The notes: a model not told the origin generated them from the sequence alone. Positions 8,742-18,079 are shown, numbered from the stretch's first letter. The stretch: 64,000 bases of DNA from HXMU1420-13 sp024742815 (GCA_024742815.1 JANSXX010000003.1:62001-126000); one strand, 5' to 3'. Numbers and translations are program-made.

Positions 8742-11201
8742 TCAGGCTGAAGTTATTCTCATCACATCTGCAAAAATCCCCGATGCAGTTACCGCAGCTC
8801 CCGCTCCGGCTCCTTTAACTACAAGGGGCTGTTCACTATAGCGCTTAGTGTAGAATAAAACAATGTTGTCTTTTCCATCCAACTCGAAAAATGGATGTTC
8901 TCTACCGAAAGTCTGCAATCCTGTTTGTGCTTGCTTTCCATCGCGCTCAAAGGTTGCCACATATTTTATTCTCTTTCCGGCATCGGCCGCTTTTTGATAC
9001 ATTTTTTTGAACACATCGTCGTGCTTATCAAGCATTGCATAGAAGTCATCAAGTGAGTCGGTGTTCATGCATTCTTCAGGCACAAATGGTTCATTACCGA
9101 TGTCTTCCAATTCTAACTTGTATCCACTTTCGCGGGCAAGGATCAGTATTTTTCGCATTACATCAACACCTGATAAATCTAATCGTGGATCCGGTTCTGT
9201 GTATCCTTCAGCTTTCGCTTGTTTAACTACATCGCTGAATTTTTGACTTCCATCGTAAGTATTGAACAGAAAATTAAGAGTACCTGACAGCACCGCTTGA
9301 ATTTTAGTGATGCGATCGCCGCTCTTTAACAAATCGCTTAAGGTAGAAATCACCGGTAATCCGGCACCAACATTTGTTTCAAATAAAAACTTTGCCTGAT
9401 ATCGGGTTGCTGTTTTTTTGAGGTCGAGGTAGGAATCGAAGTCGGAAGAACAAGCCACTTTATTGGGCGTAACTACCGAAATACTGTTTCTTAAAATTCG
9501 ATCGTACAATTTCGGGATATCGTTGCTGGCGGTGCAATCCACAAAAATACTATTTCGCATATTCATTGCCTCCATAGCTTCCACAAATCCCTGATCAGAC
9601 ATTGGCGTACCGTGATCTTCAATATCTTGCTTCCAGGTATCCAGATTTATGGTTTCTTCATTAAAGATCATTTTTCTGGAATTAGCCAACCCACATACAT
9701 TGAGCTGCACTTTAAAGGCTTCAGAAAGAAAGTCGTTCTGTGCTTTGATCTGATTCAGAAAGGCTTCACCCACATTGCCTACGCCAATCATAAATAAATA
9801 ATACTTTCGAATATCCGACAGGAAAAAGCTCTCGTGCAATGAGTTCAATGACTTTTTCAGATGTTTCCGATCGATTACTACCGAAATATTCAATTCAGTA
9901 GAACCCTGAGCAATTGCTTTTACATTTACTCCATTGTGGCTGAGTGTCTCAAAAAGATTGGCACTTACCCCAACTTGCTCCCGCATACGCGTTCCCACTA
10001 AGGCAATAATCGACAACTGAGTTTCAACGGTGAGTGGATTTACTTTTCTAAGCCTGATTTCGTTCTCAAATTCGGCTTCAATGCTGATACGGGCTCGTTC
10101 TGCATCTTTTTCGGCAATTCCAACGGTGATGGTATGCTCAGAAGATGCCTGCGTGATCATAATTACATTGATGCTTTCACGACTTAAGGAAGCAAACAGG
10201 CGATATGAAAAATTAGGTACAGCCACCATCCCGGAACCGGAGAGCGTGCAAAGTGCTACGTCTTCGATACTTGATAATCCTTTCACCAAATCACCATTTT
10301 CGGCTCCGTTTTTGGTGATTAATGTGCCGTGATCTTCCGGCGAAAAGGTGTTTTTAACTTCAACATCTATGCCTTTATCCAACACAGGTTGAATGGTTGG
10401 CGGATAAATCACTTTTGCCCCAAAATGCGAAAGCTCCATGGCTTCTTCGTACGACAAATGCTTTATGGGATGGGCGAGAGGCACCATTTTCGGATTTGCC
10501 GTCATCATCCCGGAAACATCGGTCCATATTTGCAGCTTTTCAGCATCTAAAGCAGCTGCGATGAGTGCGGCTGAATAATCCGAACCACCACGACCTAACG
10601 TTGTTGTGAAATTCCCTTCGTTCGAGGAAGCGAGAAAACCGGGGATGATGCTGATATCATTATATCCATCAAACGCTTGTTGAATATTGGTATAACTCAA
10701 AGCCAGATCTACCACGGCATTTCCAAAATGGGCATCGGTTTTAATGATTTTGCGGGCATCCAATAATCTGACCTTTAATCCACTGGAAGCTAAATAATCG
10801 TGAATGAGTGCAGAGGAGAGTCGTTCCCCGAAACTTAAAATGTGATCACTGGAACGTGGCGAAAGCTCATGAATCAGAAAAACACCTCTGCAAATATCTT
10901 CCAGATCATTTAGCAGAAGTTTAATGGTTGTAACCGTACTGCTGCGTTGTGTGGCCGGAATTAATGCTTCGATTACATCGAGATGTCGCTCTTCGATTGC
11001 AACCAATAAATCGGTATAACTTTCATCTCCGGCTTCGGCTTTTGCTGCTAATTCTACCAATTGATTGGTAATCCCGCCCAGTGCAGAAACCACCACAGCT
11101 TGTGGGATTCCATTTTCTACATGATTCTGAAGAATTTTCTGAACTTGTTTCAGGCTTTGGGCTGTGCCGACCGATGTTCCGCCAAATTTTAAAACGTACA
11201 T
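8742..11201 (-). CDS. thrA: Bifunctional aspartokinase / homoserine dehydrogenase
   Basis: This 819-residue fusion covers the first and third steps of the aspartate pathway. The aspartokinase half starts with 'KFGGTSVG' and has 'TLGRGGSDYSAALIA'. Two ACT-like regulatory segments occupy about residues 310-450, where threonine feedback would be expected. The dehydrogenase half starts at 'YLFMIGVGNVG' (NAD(P)-binding) near residue 470 and has 'TPNKVACSSDF' and 'VLSGTLNFLFN'. The length matches E. coli ThrA (about 820). The 250-bp leader upstream shows no Thr/Ile-rich leader peptide, so classical attenuation is not evident. Confidence 0.96.
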   Translation of the reverse strand: MYVLKFGGTSVGTAQSLKQVQKILQNHVENGIPQAVVVSALGGITNQLVELAAKAEAGDESYTDLLVAIEERHLDVIEALIPATQRSSTVTTIKLLLNDLEDICRGVFLIHELSPRSSDHILSFGERLSSALIHDYLASSGLKVRLLDARKIIKTDAHFGNAVVDLALSYTNIQQAFDGYNDISIIPGFLASSNEGNFTTTLGRGGSDYSAALIAAALDAEKLQIWTDVSGMMTANPKMVPLAHPIKHLSYEEAMELSHFGAKVIYPPTIQPVLDKGIDVEVKNTFSPEDHGTLITKNGAENGDLVKGLSSIEDVALCTLSGSGMVAVPNFSYRLFASLSRESINVIMITQASSEHTITVGIAEKDAERARISIEAEFENEIRLRKVNPLTVETQLSIIALVGTRMREQVGVSANLFETLSHNGVNVKAIAQGSTELNISVVIDRKHLKKSLNSLHESFFLSDIRKYYLFMIGVGNVGEAFLNQIKAQNDFLSEAFKVQLNVCGLANSRKMIFNEETINLDTWKQDIEDHGTPMSDQGFVEAMEAMNMRNSIFVDCTASNDIPKLYDRILRNSISVVTPNKVACSSDFDSYLDLKKTATRYQAKFLFETNVGAGLPVISTLSDLLKSGDRITKIQAVLSGTLNFLFNTYDGSQKFSDVVKQAKAEGYTEPDPRLDLSGVDVMRKILILARESGYKLELEDIGNEPFVPEECMNTDSLDDFYAMLDKHDDVFKKMYQKAADAGKRIKYVATFERDGKQAQTGLQTFGREHPFFELDGKDNIVLFYTKRYSEQPLVVKGAGAGAAVTASGIFADVMRITSA

Positions 11202-11369
11202 AATATCTACTGTGATGAATATAATTGAGTGATTCCGAAGGTAGGAAACTCTGTTAAGGGATGTAACTATTTATTGACCCGGTGCGCTATTTAAAGCTGT
11301 AAGCGGTTTTCTGAAATTGAATGTCGATTTTTCGTTTACTTTTAGCCGAATTTGGCTTAAATACCGAGC

Positions 11370-11377
11370 TATATTTG
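11370..11377 (+). promoter_or_regulatory. Possible TAnnTTTG -7 box for the dehydrogenase cluster
   Basis: TATATTTG matches the Bacteroidota -7 consensus and lies 76 bases before the start codon. The only TTTG upstream (11351-11354) is 15 bases away, shorter than the usual spacing, so the call is weak. Confidence 0.3.
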
Positions 11378-11453
11378 AAGGGTAATCGACGCTTAATTAT
11401 AGATTCACTCTTTTTGATAATCACTTAGTTACAATCAACTTAATCATCGGAGT

Positions 11454-12980
11454 ATGAATAAAAAAAATAAGAAGGAAGAACGGAAACCGAATACCTCACG
11501 TCGCGATTTCCTAAAAACTACCGGAGCTTTAGCAGCAGGAGTTACCATTCTTCCGAGTTCTGTAATTGCGGGGTTAGGACATAAAGCGCCAAGCGATAAA
11601 CTAAACATTGCCGGGATTGGAGTTGGCGGAATGGGACGCGGTAATTTGCGTGCCATGAATTCTGAAAATATCGTTGCTCTTGCCGATGTAGATTGGAAGT
11701 ATGCAGCTCGTTGCTTCAACGATTATCCCGGAGCTCAAAAGTATATGGATTACCGGGAAATGTTGGATGAAATGGGCGACGATATCGACGCTGTTATGAT
11801 TTCAACACCAGATCATACCCACTACGTTGCAGCTGCCGATTCTATGCGGGCCGGAAAGCACGTGTATGTTCAAAAGCCGTTAACGCACTCGGTGTATGAA
11901 TCGCGAATGCTAACTCAATTAGCAGACGAAACCGGAGTCGCCACTCAAATGGGAAATCAGGGAAATTCAGGAGAAGGAATTCGATTGGTTTGTGAGTGGA
12001 TTTGGGCCGGAGAAATTGGGGAAGTAACCGAAGTACATGCGTGGACTAACCGACCTATCTGGCCTCAGGGGTTGATGCGACCAACGGAAACTCCATCCAC
12101 ACCACCAACCTTAGATTGGCACAACTTTATTGGTCCGGCTCCTTGGCGACCGTATCATCCAAAATATACGCCTTGGAACTGGCGTGCATGGTGGGATTTC
12201 GGAACCGGTGCATTAGGTGATATGGGATGCCATATTATTGATCCTGTTTTCAAAGCACTTGAACTTGGTCAGCCAACCACTATCGAAGGCTCATCCACAC
12301 AAGTTAATACAGAAAGTGCGCCTGTTGGAAGTACGGTTCATTATCATTTCCCGGCTCGTGGTAAAAAAGGTAATGTAAACATGCCTGCGGTTGATTTTAC
12401 CTGGTACGATGGCGGTTTGATGCCTAAACGCCCGGAAGGATTAGCACCCGGAAAATGGATTGGCGACGATTGGGGTGGAGCCATGTTTGTTGGAACCGAA
12501 GGAGTATTGATTTGTGGTACTTATGCCAGAGATCCATTTATTGTGGGTAGAGAAAATGATCCTCCACGTGTCCCACAAACGCTACGACGTGTACTCACCC
12601 CGATGAGTATTGCTGCAGAAACCGATGCTTCTGCAATTACCTCTCACGAAATGGATTGGGTACGAGCTTGCAAAGAATCTCGTAGAAACCGTGTTGAGCC
12701 AAGTGCTCATTTTGGATATTCAGGTCCGCTTAACGAAGTGGTTGTGATGGGGAATTTAGCGATTCGTCTACAGGATTTACGCCGACCTCTACAATGGGAT
12801 GGTGAAAACATGACCATCACCAATATCGATGAAAACGAGCAAATTCGCGTGGTAACCACCGATACCTTTGAGGTTGTGGATGGTGATCCGAAATTCAACA
12901 CGAATTACGCTACGATTAATGCCGCTCAAGCAGCACGAAATTACATCAAAAGACCATACCGAAATGGTTGGAGTTATTAA
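11454..12980 (+). CDS. Tat-exported Gfo/Idh/MocA family dehydrogenase
   Basis: This 508-residue protein opens with a Tat signal, 'TSRRDFLKTTGALAAG' with R16-R17, implying folding with cofactor before export. 'IAGIGVGGMGRGN' (52-64) is the NAD(P) fold, 'STPDHTHYVAA' and 'VQKPLTHS' (K141-P142) are the conserved sugar-oxidoreductase motifs, and 'GCHIIDPVFKALELG' is typical of the long Bacteroidota/Planctomycete branch. It probably oxidises a sugar or glycoside hydroxyl, as in 3-keto-glycoside pathways. The next gene (DUF1080) and a GPH sugar transporter support that role. Confidence 0.9.
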   Translation: MNKKNKKEERKPNTSRRDFLKTTGALAAGVTILPSSVIAGLGHKAPSDKLNIAGIGVGGMGRGNLRAMNSENIVALADVDWKYAARCFNDYPGAQKYMDYREMLDEMGDDIDAVMISTPDHTHYVAAADSMRAGKHVYVQKPLTHSVYESRMLTQLADETGVATQMGNQGNSGEGIRLVCEWIWAGEIGEVTEVHAWTNRPIWPQGLMRPTETPSTPPTLDWHNFIGPAPWRPYHPKYTPWNWRAWWDFGTGALGDMGCHIIDPVFKALELGQPTTIEGSSTQVNTESAPVGSTVHYHFPARGKKGNVNMPAVDFTWYDGGLMPKRPEGLAPGKWIGDDWGGAMFVGTEGVLICGTYARDPFIVGRENDPPRVPQTLRRVLTPMSIAAETDASAITSHEMDWVRACKESRRNRVEPSAHFGYSGPLNEVVVMGNLAIRLQDLRRPLQWDGENMTITNIDENEQIRVVTTDTFEVVDGDPKFNTNYATINAAQAARNYIKRPYRNGWSY

Positions 12981-13011
12981 TTAGAATTTGAAAAGAACAG
13001 TTAATCGAACA

Positions 13012-13797
13012 ATGAAAAAACAAATCACTCAATGTTTGAGTCTGGCAACAATCGCAGTGTTTCTGCTAACTGCTTGCGCTCAACAAAAAGAACAAACTGC
13101 TACGGAACCCATGGAACCTACACCTAACACCTTAACCCAAGCTGAAATCGACGACGGCTGGATGCTGTTATTTGATGGAGAATCTACCGATGGCTGGCGC
13201 GGCTATCAAAAAGAGAGCTTCCCCAATGCATGGATGATTTCAGATGACGGATCGCTTCACATACAGGGATCGGGTCGCGGTGAATTAGGAAATGCCGAGG
13301 GTGGAGATATCATCTACGATCAGATGTTTAGCGACTTCCACTTTAAAATTGAATGGAAAGTAGCCAAAGCTGCAAATGCCGGAATTTTCTACAGAGGAAG
13401 TGAAGACGAGCAGTGGGATTATATCTGGAAAACTGCCCCGGAAATGCAGGTATTGGATAATGTAAACCACCCGGATGCAGAATTAGGTAAAGACGGAAAC
13501 CGTAAAGCAGGTTCATTATATGATTTAATTCCTGCCGATCCCCAAAATGCTAAACCATTTGGTGAGTGGAATTCTGCTGAGGTTATAGCACGTGGAAATA
13601 ACATTCAGCATATCCAAAATGGAGAAGTAGTAGTTGAATATACCATCGGCTCAGAGCGAATGGCAGCATTAATTGCCGATTCTAAATGGCCGGGAATCAA
13701 CGAAAATTGGGGCAACATTGCGATGGAAGGAATCATCGGACTTCAGGATCATGGCGATGATGTATGGTTCCGTAATATTAAGATTAAAGAGCTTTAG
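13012..13797 (+). CDS. DUF1080 lipoprotein (3-keto-disaccharide hydrolase family)
   Basis: The start is put at ATG 13012 because the sequence from there is a clean lipoprotein signal ending 'FLLTAC'; a TTG at 12988 would add eight charged residues. The mature protein of about 240 residues carries 'GWMLLFDGESTDGWRGY' and 'NAGIFYRGSEDE', hallmarks of DUF1080, a jelly-roll family with members that cleave 3-keto-glycosides. It follows the dehydrogenase gene closely, so the pair likely oxidises and then cleaves glycosides in the periplasm. The substrate is unknown. Confidence 0.88.
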   Translation: MKKQITQCLSLATIAVFLLTACAQQKEQTATEPMEPTPNTLTQAEIDDGWMLLFDGESTDGWRGYQKESFPNAWMISDDGSLHIQGSGRGELGNAEGGDIIYDQMFSDFHFKIEWKVAKAANAGIFYRGSEDEQWDYIWKTAPEMQVLDNVNHPDAELGKDGNRKAGSLYDLIPADPQNAKPFGEWNSAEVIARGNNIQHIQNGEVVVEYTIGSERMAALIADSKWPGINENWGNIAMEGIIGLQDHGDDVWFRNIKIKEL

Positions 13798-13893
13798 TAG
13801 GTGTGAGGAGTGAGGAGTGAGATACTCCTTTTTATAACTCGTCTTCGTTTATTAGTAGCTCTTGAGCTTTAAATGATTAATACATCTGATTTT

Positions 13894-13925
13894 AAGCCTT
13901 CATTTTGTCAATGAAGGCTTTTTTA
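13894..13925 (+). terminator. Rho-independent terminator after DUF1080 gene
   Basis: A perfect 10-bp stem pairs 13894-13903 with 13911-13920 over a 7-base loop and is followed by a T run. It separates the enzyme pair from the transporter gene. A short tandem GTGAGGA-like stretch lies upstream at 13801-13826. Confidence 0.85.
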
Positions 13926-14006
13926 TATTGAAAGTTAAGGGTAATCATTTACCTTCTTCTCAACTTCGAGCCTTTCAGTGATTAACAATAAGAACCAATA
14001 CATCGA

Positions 14007-15296
14007 ATGAAAACAAAGTTAAGCTTTTGGCAAATCTGGAACATGAATGTCGGATTTCTAGGAATCCAATATAGCTTTGGATTACAACAAACCGCGATCA
14101 ATCCCATCTTTCTGTTTTTGGGTGCATCCGAAGAAATGCTACCCATCCTGAATATTGCCGGACCGGTAACAGGTTTAGTGGTTCAACCTATTGTTGGTGC
14201 TATTTCTGATAAAACCTGGCATCCGAAATGGGGACGAAGAAAGCCTTTCTTCTTGATTGGTGCCATTCTCGGAAGTTTGTGTTTGTTTGCCTTTCCATTA
14301 AGTCCCACCCTTTGGTTTGCAGTTGGCTTACTATGGATTCTTGATGTAGGAAATAACATGGCCATGGAGCCCTACAGAGCTTTTGTTGGTGATAAACTAC
14401 CCGATGAGCAACTCAGTTTGGGATATCAAATGCAAAGCTTGTTTGTGGGTGCGGGTATTTTATTAGCCAACGGTTCTATCTTTATTTTTCAGGATTTATT
14501 AGGTGGTGGAGAGGAAGTCGCTCAAACCATTCCTACCTGGTTATATTATTCGTTCTTCATTGGCTCGTTCTTATCAATTTCTACGATTCTTTGGTCGGTA
14601 CTAAAAACTCCGGAAATACCACCATCCGAAAAAGAACTCACCGAAATTCTTGCCCACAAAGCTCAGTCATTCTGGGTTAAGTTTAAAGCGCCGTTTATCG
14701 AAATTTGGGATGCCGTTAAAGTAATGCCGAAATTCATGTGGAAACTCTCGGCGGTTTATTTATTTCAGTGGTATGCCTTGTTTTGTTATTGGCAATATAT
14801 CACACCCTTGTTCAGAAATACGCTTGGTTTCAATACTTCAGAAGCAGCGGCTCAGGCTGCGAAAATGAGCACCACCTATAACATCGTGACCGCTGTAGTT
14901 GCCTTAGGATTGGTACCGCTAACCGTAAAATTTGGCGGAAAACGCATTTACGCTGCCAGTTTATTGGGTACAGGACTTGCGCTGTTGCTCATTCCGAATA
15001 TTCATGATCCTATTTATGTGCTTTTCCCCATGGTGTTATTTGGTATCGGTTGGGCGGCGATGATGGGTATTCCATATGGAATGGTTTCGAAAATTGTGCC
15101 ACAAGATCGGCGAGGAGTGTACATGGGAATTTTGAATATGATGATTGTTATTCCAATGGGAATCCAAACCGTGAGTTTTGGTCCGATTTACAAATTTCTG
15201 CTCGGTGGTGAAGCTGCAAACGCCATGTACTTTGCCGGAATCTTTTTTATTATTTCTGCCGCATTATCGATGCGCTTGAAGGAGAAGAGGGATTAG
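14007..15296 (+). CDS. MFS sugar transporter, GPH/SLC45 type
   Basis: This 429-residue protein has about 12 hydrophobic helices. The loop 'ISDKTWHPKWGRRKPFFLIG' is the signature of the SLC45/sucrose-type transporters. 'DVGNNMAMEPYRAFVGDKLP' and 'GIPYGMVSKIVPQDRRGVYMG' also match this group, which includes maltose, sucrose and other disaccharide carriers. Position behind the dehydrogenase and DUF1080 genes suggests it imports the glycoside or its product. A terminator precedes it, so it may have its own promoter. Confidence 0.88.
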   Translation: MKTKLSFWQIWNMNVGFLGIQYSFGLQQTAINPIFLFLGASEEMLPILNIAGPVTGLVVQPIVGAISDKTWHPKWGRRKPFFLIGAILGSLCLFAFPLSPTLWFAVGLLWILDVGNNMAMEPYRAFVGDKLPDEQLSLGYQMQSLFVGAGILLANGSIFIFQDLLGGGEEVAQTIPTWLYYSFFIGSFLSISTILWSVLKTPEIPPSEKELTEILAHKAQSFWVKFKAPFIEIWDAVKVMPKFMWKLSAVYLFQWYALFCYWQYITPLFRNTLGFNTSEAAAQAAKMSTTYNIVTAVVALGLVPLTVKFGGKRIYAASLLGTGLALLLIPNIHDPIYVLFPMVLFGIGWAAMMGIPYGMVSKIVPQDRRGVYMGILNMMIVIPMGIQTVSFGPIYKFLLGGEAANAMYFAGIFFIISAALSMRLKEKRD

Positions 15297-15345
15297 TGGT
15301 TAGTTTTGATCAACTTCGCAAGTAGCTTCGTTGATTGAAAGTGAT

Positions 15346-15381
15346 GAGTTTTGAGTTTTGAGTTTTTAGTGTTGAGTTTTG
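15346..15381 (+). repeat. Degenerate GAGTTTTG tandem repeat
   Basis: Four imperfect copies of an 8-10 base unit (GAGTTTTG, GAGTTTTTAG, TGAGTTTTG) follow each other in noncoding sequence. Confidence 0.75.
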
Positions 15382-15424
15382 CCTTAGTTTTAATCAACGA
15401 AGTTTTAACGTAGTTGATGCCTCA

Positions 15425-15464
15425 GTGCCTTTGTCACTTTGTGCCTTTGTAACTCTGTAACTGT
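15425..15464 (+). repeat. 16-bp tandem repeat, about 2.5 copies
   Basis: GTGCCTTTGT recurs at 15425 and 15441, each followed by a similar six-base tail, then a partial third copy. The unit is noncoding. Confidence 0.7.
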
Positions 15465-15474
15465 CTTTTGACCA

Positions 15475-15510
15475 TGATTCTCTTGATTTAAAGATTTACA
15501 GGATTTTGTT
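15475..15510 (+). repeat. Left arm of inverted repeat flanking tRNA-Leu
   Basis: This stretch shares CTTGATT and ACAGGATTTT blocks with the reverse complement of 15855-15905, with a gap of about seven bases between the blocks. Confidence 0.55.
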
Positions 15511-15589
15511 TGAAGCTTTACTAGCTATCCTGCAATCAAGAATTGAATTTGATACTGTGTAACTCTGTTACAAAAAAACCAAACTCTCC

Positions 15590-15622
15590 TTTGAAGATTA
15601 CCCGCAACTTGCCGTATATTTG
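15590..15622 (+). promoter_or_regulatory. Promoter of tRNA-Leu
   Basis: TTTG at 15590-15593 and TATATTTG at 15615-15622 are separated by 21 bases, matching the Bacteroidota -33/-7 pattern. The -7 box ends 14 bases before the mature tRNA, a suitable distance for a start site. Confidence 0.6.
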
Positions 15623-15636
15623 AGTCTTGCCAAATA

Positions 15637-15718
15637 GCCAAAGTGGCGGAATTGGTAGACGCGCACGACTCAAAATCGTGTTCCTTCGGGAGTGTCGGTT
15701 CGATCCCGACCTTTGGTA
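15637..15718 (+). tRNA. tRNA-Leu (anticodon CAA)
   Basis: The acceptor stem pairs GCCAAAG (15637-15643) with CTTTGGT (15711-15717), closing with a G-U pair, and A73 follows. The D arm contains GGTAGAC. The anticodon stem CACGA/TCGTG encloses CTCAAAA, so the anticodon is CAA, reading UUG. A long variable arm with a TTCG-type loop is typical of class II tRNAs, and GGTTCGATCCC is the T arm. The CCA end is not encoded. Confidence 0.95.
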
Positions 15719-15722
15719 CTCA

Positions 15723-15760
15723 AAATGCTGAAATGGATTCATTCCATTTCGGCATTTTTT
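15723..15760 (+). terminator. Rho-independent terminator after tRNA-Leu
   Basis: A 15-bp stem with one wobble pairs 15723-15737 with 15743-15757 and runs into a T tract, five bases after the tRNA. Confidence 0.88.
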
Positions 15761-16054
15761 ATTTACACAGTTTGGACCAAAAAGTCTATCTCACATAAGC
15801 CGTTTATTTCTAGTTGATAAAAATGCTATAGAGATTTAATGCATTTTTAAGTTCCAAAAAATCCTGTTAATCCCTAAATCATTCTAATCAAGGTCAAGAG
15901 AAGAGGAAATTCAAACAACCCGCGGTTCAATTATTATTGAAGATCCCACTTGGGTGATTTGAAGGCGATATCAGCTAATCCATCAACAAATAATTTTACA
16001 GAGTATCATCCAAATCCAACGTAGATTTCGCCAAATCAAATAAGGTATCTATCT
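15761..16054. other. Intergenic region before S9 peptidase
   Basis: No gene or clear promoter is seen. It contains the right arm of the inverted repeat (15855-15905). Confidence 0.6.
15855..15905 (-). repeat. Right arm of inverted repeat flanking tRNA-Leu
   Basis: Its reverse complement reads through CTTGATTAGAATGATTTAGG and ends in ACAGGATTTT, matching the left arm at 15475-15510 apart from a small gap. Confidence 0.55.
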
Positions 16055-18079
16055 ATGAAAAAAGCGATGTATTCACTCTTTGTATTCTTGATAACAGCAA
16101 CTCAATTGTCCATTGCACAGCAGCCATTTCAACGGCTCGATGTGTTTGATCTTCAATGGGTGGATAATCCACAGATTTCACCGGATGGACAGCAGATTGT
16201 ATATCAGCGGCGAGGGATGGATATCATGACCGATCGCCGGACTTCTTCACTATGGCTGATTGATGTAGATGGGGAGAATCATCAGAAACTGACGAGTTTC
16301 GATAAGAATGAATCGCAACCGAGTTGGTCGCCGGATGGAAAGCGGATTGCCTTTGTCACTTCAGATGAAACCCACGGCGCTGAACTCTTTATATATTGGG
16401 TAGAAACGGGAAAGGTGGCGCGCATCACACAATTGGAACGCGATCCGGGTGGAATTAGCTGGTCGCCGGATGGCAATTATATCGCCTTCACCATGAAGAT
16501 TGAGGAGAAAAATCCGGTATTAGTGAGTGCTCCAAAAAAGCCGGAAGGCGCAAAATGGGCAGCCGCACCACGGGTTACCGATCGATTTAAATACGAGCAG
16601 GATGGAGCCGGATATTTGGATCCGGGATTCACCCATATTTTTATGGTGAACGCCGGAGGAGGAGCCGTTCGCCAATTAAGTTCAGGAGATTTTAATCATG
16701 GTGCACCGGTTTGGGCTCCTGATGGAGAAACCATCTATTTTTCGGCCAATCGACATCCGGATTGGGAGCGAGTGCGCCGTAATTTTGAAGTGTATTCCCT
16801 GGATGTTGCTTCCGGTTCAATTATTCAGTTAACTGAACGCTTTGGTCCTGATGGAAATGCCGCAGTTTCGCCGGATGGTGAGACCATTGCCTATCTCGGT
16901 TATGAGGATAAAATTCAGACCTATCAGGTAGCCAAAATTAGTTTAATGGATGCTGATGGTTCAAATCAACGTATGCTGAATCTTGATTTGGATCGCTCTA
17001 TTTCGGATGTACAATGGGCTTCGAATGGGCGTGGATTATATTTCCAATATGCCGATGAAGGTGTTTCAAAAATTGGCTACACCGATTTGAATGGAAATAT
17101 GGAAGTGGTAGCTGAACGTATTGGCGGAAATTCCATTGGTCGACCGTATGGCGGCGGTTCTTTTACGTTATCGGATGGAGATGTAATCGCTACGAATGTT
17201 GCTTCTCCGTATCATCCTGCCGAATTAGGAGTGGTTACACGTCGACGCGGACTTACGAAAATCACACGTTTAAACGACGACCTGTTTGCACAACGTACCT
17301 TAGGCGAAGTTCGTGATATTTGGTATACCTCTTCGGTAGATGGACGTGAAATTCAAGGCTGGGTGATTTATCCGCCAAATTATGACGAATCGAAAACGTA
17401 TCCTTTATTAGTAGAAATTCATGGTGGACCCATTTCTCATTATGGTCCGCACTTTACTCCTGAGTTTCAATTATTTGCTGCAGAAGGTTATGTGGTGTTT
17501 TATCCAAATATGAGAGGAAGCACTAGTTATGGAGAGGAGTTCGGAAATTTGCTGTATCACAATTATCCGGGTGATGATTATCACGATATCATGGATGGTG
17601 TGGATGTGTTGATTTCGGAAGGCATCACCAGCGAAGATAGTTTATATGTTACCGGAGGGAGCGCAGGCGGAATAATGACCGCGTGGATTATTGGAAAGAA
17701 CAACCGTTTTGAAGCTTCAGCCGTGGTTAAACCTGTGATGAATTGGATCAGCAAAACACTGGTAGCCGACAATTATTACGGTTATGCCGACTACCGGTAT
17801 CCGGGTCAACCTTGGGAGAATTTTGAGGAATACTGGAAGTTTTCGCCGATCTCTTTAGTAGGAAATGTGGAAACTCCAACGCTATTGATGGTTGGAACCG
17901 AAGATTTGCGTACGCCGCTGTCTGAATCCAAACAATTGTATAATGCATTACAAATTCGCAAAATAGAAACCGCATTGGTCGAAATTCCGGGCGCGAGCCA
18001 CTTTATTGCCAATCGCCCGAGCCAACTCATCACCAAGGTGGATCACATTTTAGCCTGGTTTGCGCGTTATAGACAATAA
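16055..18079 (+). CDS. S9 family prolyl oligopeptidase-like peptidase, exported
   Basis: This 674-residue protein has a signal peptide (ends near 'SIAQQ'). A beta-propeller built of TolB/PD40-type repeats follows, seen as repeated 'WSPDG', 'ISPDG' and 'WAPDG' motifs across about residues 40-290. The C-terminal alpha/beta hydrolase carries the triad S536 ('GGSAGG'), D617 ('GTEDLRTP') and H649 ('GASHF'). It should degrade oligopeptides, probably as a dipeptidyl or acylaminoacyl peptidase in the periplasm. It stands alone between repeat-rich gaps. Confidence 0.93.
   Translation: MKKAMYSLFVFLITATQLSIAQQPFQRLDVFDLQWVDNPQISPDGQQIVYQRRGMDIMTDRRTSSLWLIDVDGENHQKLTSFDKNESQPSWSPDGKRIAFVTSDETHGAELFIYWVETGKVARITQLERDPGGISWSPDGNYIAFTMKIEEKNPVLVSAPKKPEGAKWAAAPRVTDRFKYEQDGAGYLDPGFTHIFMVNAGGGAVRQLSSGDFNHGAPVWAPDGETIYFSANRHPDWERVRRNFEVYSLDVASGSIIQLTERFGPDGNAAVSPDGETIAYLGYEDKIQTYQVAKISLMDADGSNQRMLNLDLDRSISDVQWASNGRGLYFQYADEGVSKIGYTDLNGNMEVVAERIGGNSIGRPYGGGSFTLSDGDVIATNVASPYHPAELGVVTRRRGLTKITRLNDDLFAQRTLGEVRDIWYTSSVDGREIQGWVIYPPNYDESKTYPLLVEIHGGPISHYGPHFTPEFQLFAAEGYVVFYPNMRGSTSYGEEFGNLLYHNYPGDDYHDIMDGVDVLISEGITSEDSLYVTGGSAGGIMTAWIIGKNNRFEASAVVKPVMNWISKTLVADNYYGYADYRYPGQPWENFEEYWKFSPISLVGNVETPTLLMVGTEDLRTPLSESKQLYNALQIRKIETALVEIPGASHFIANRPSQLITKVDHILAWFARYRQ

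Larger units (their letters stand above)
15297..15636. other. Repeat-rich intergenic region before tRNA-Leu
   Basis: No gene is seen. It contains two imperfect palindromes with ATCAAC/GTTGAT ends (15309-15335 and 15393-15418), a GAGTTTT-type tandem stretch (15346-15381), a 16-bp tandem repeat (15425-15464), one arm of an inverted repeat (15475-15510), and the tRNA promoter. Confidence 0.7.

Noticed and set aside
11202..11453. A threonine attenuator or riboswitch before thrA
   Set aside because: No Thr/Ile-rich leader peptide, no terminator-antiterminator pair and no known riboswitch core could be seen in the leader.
15346..15464. Possible CRISPR array
   Set aside because: The units are 8-16 bases, have no spacers of constant length, and no cas genes are nearby.
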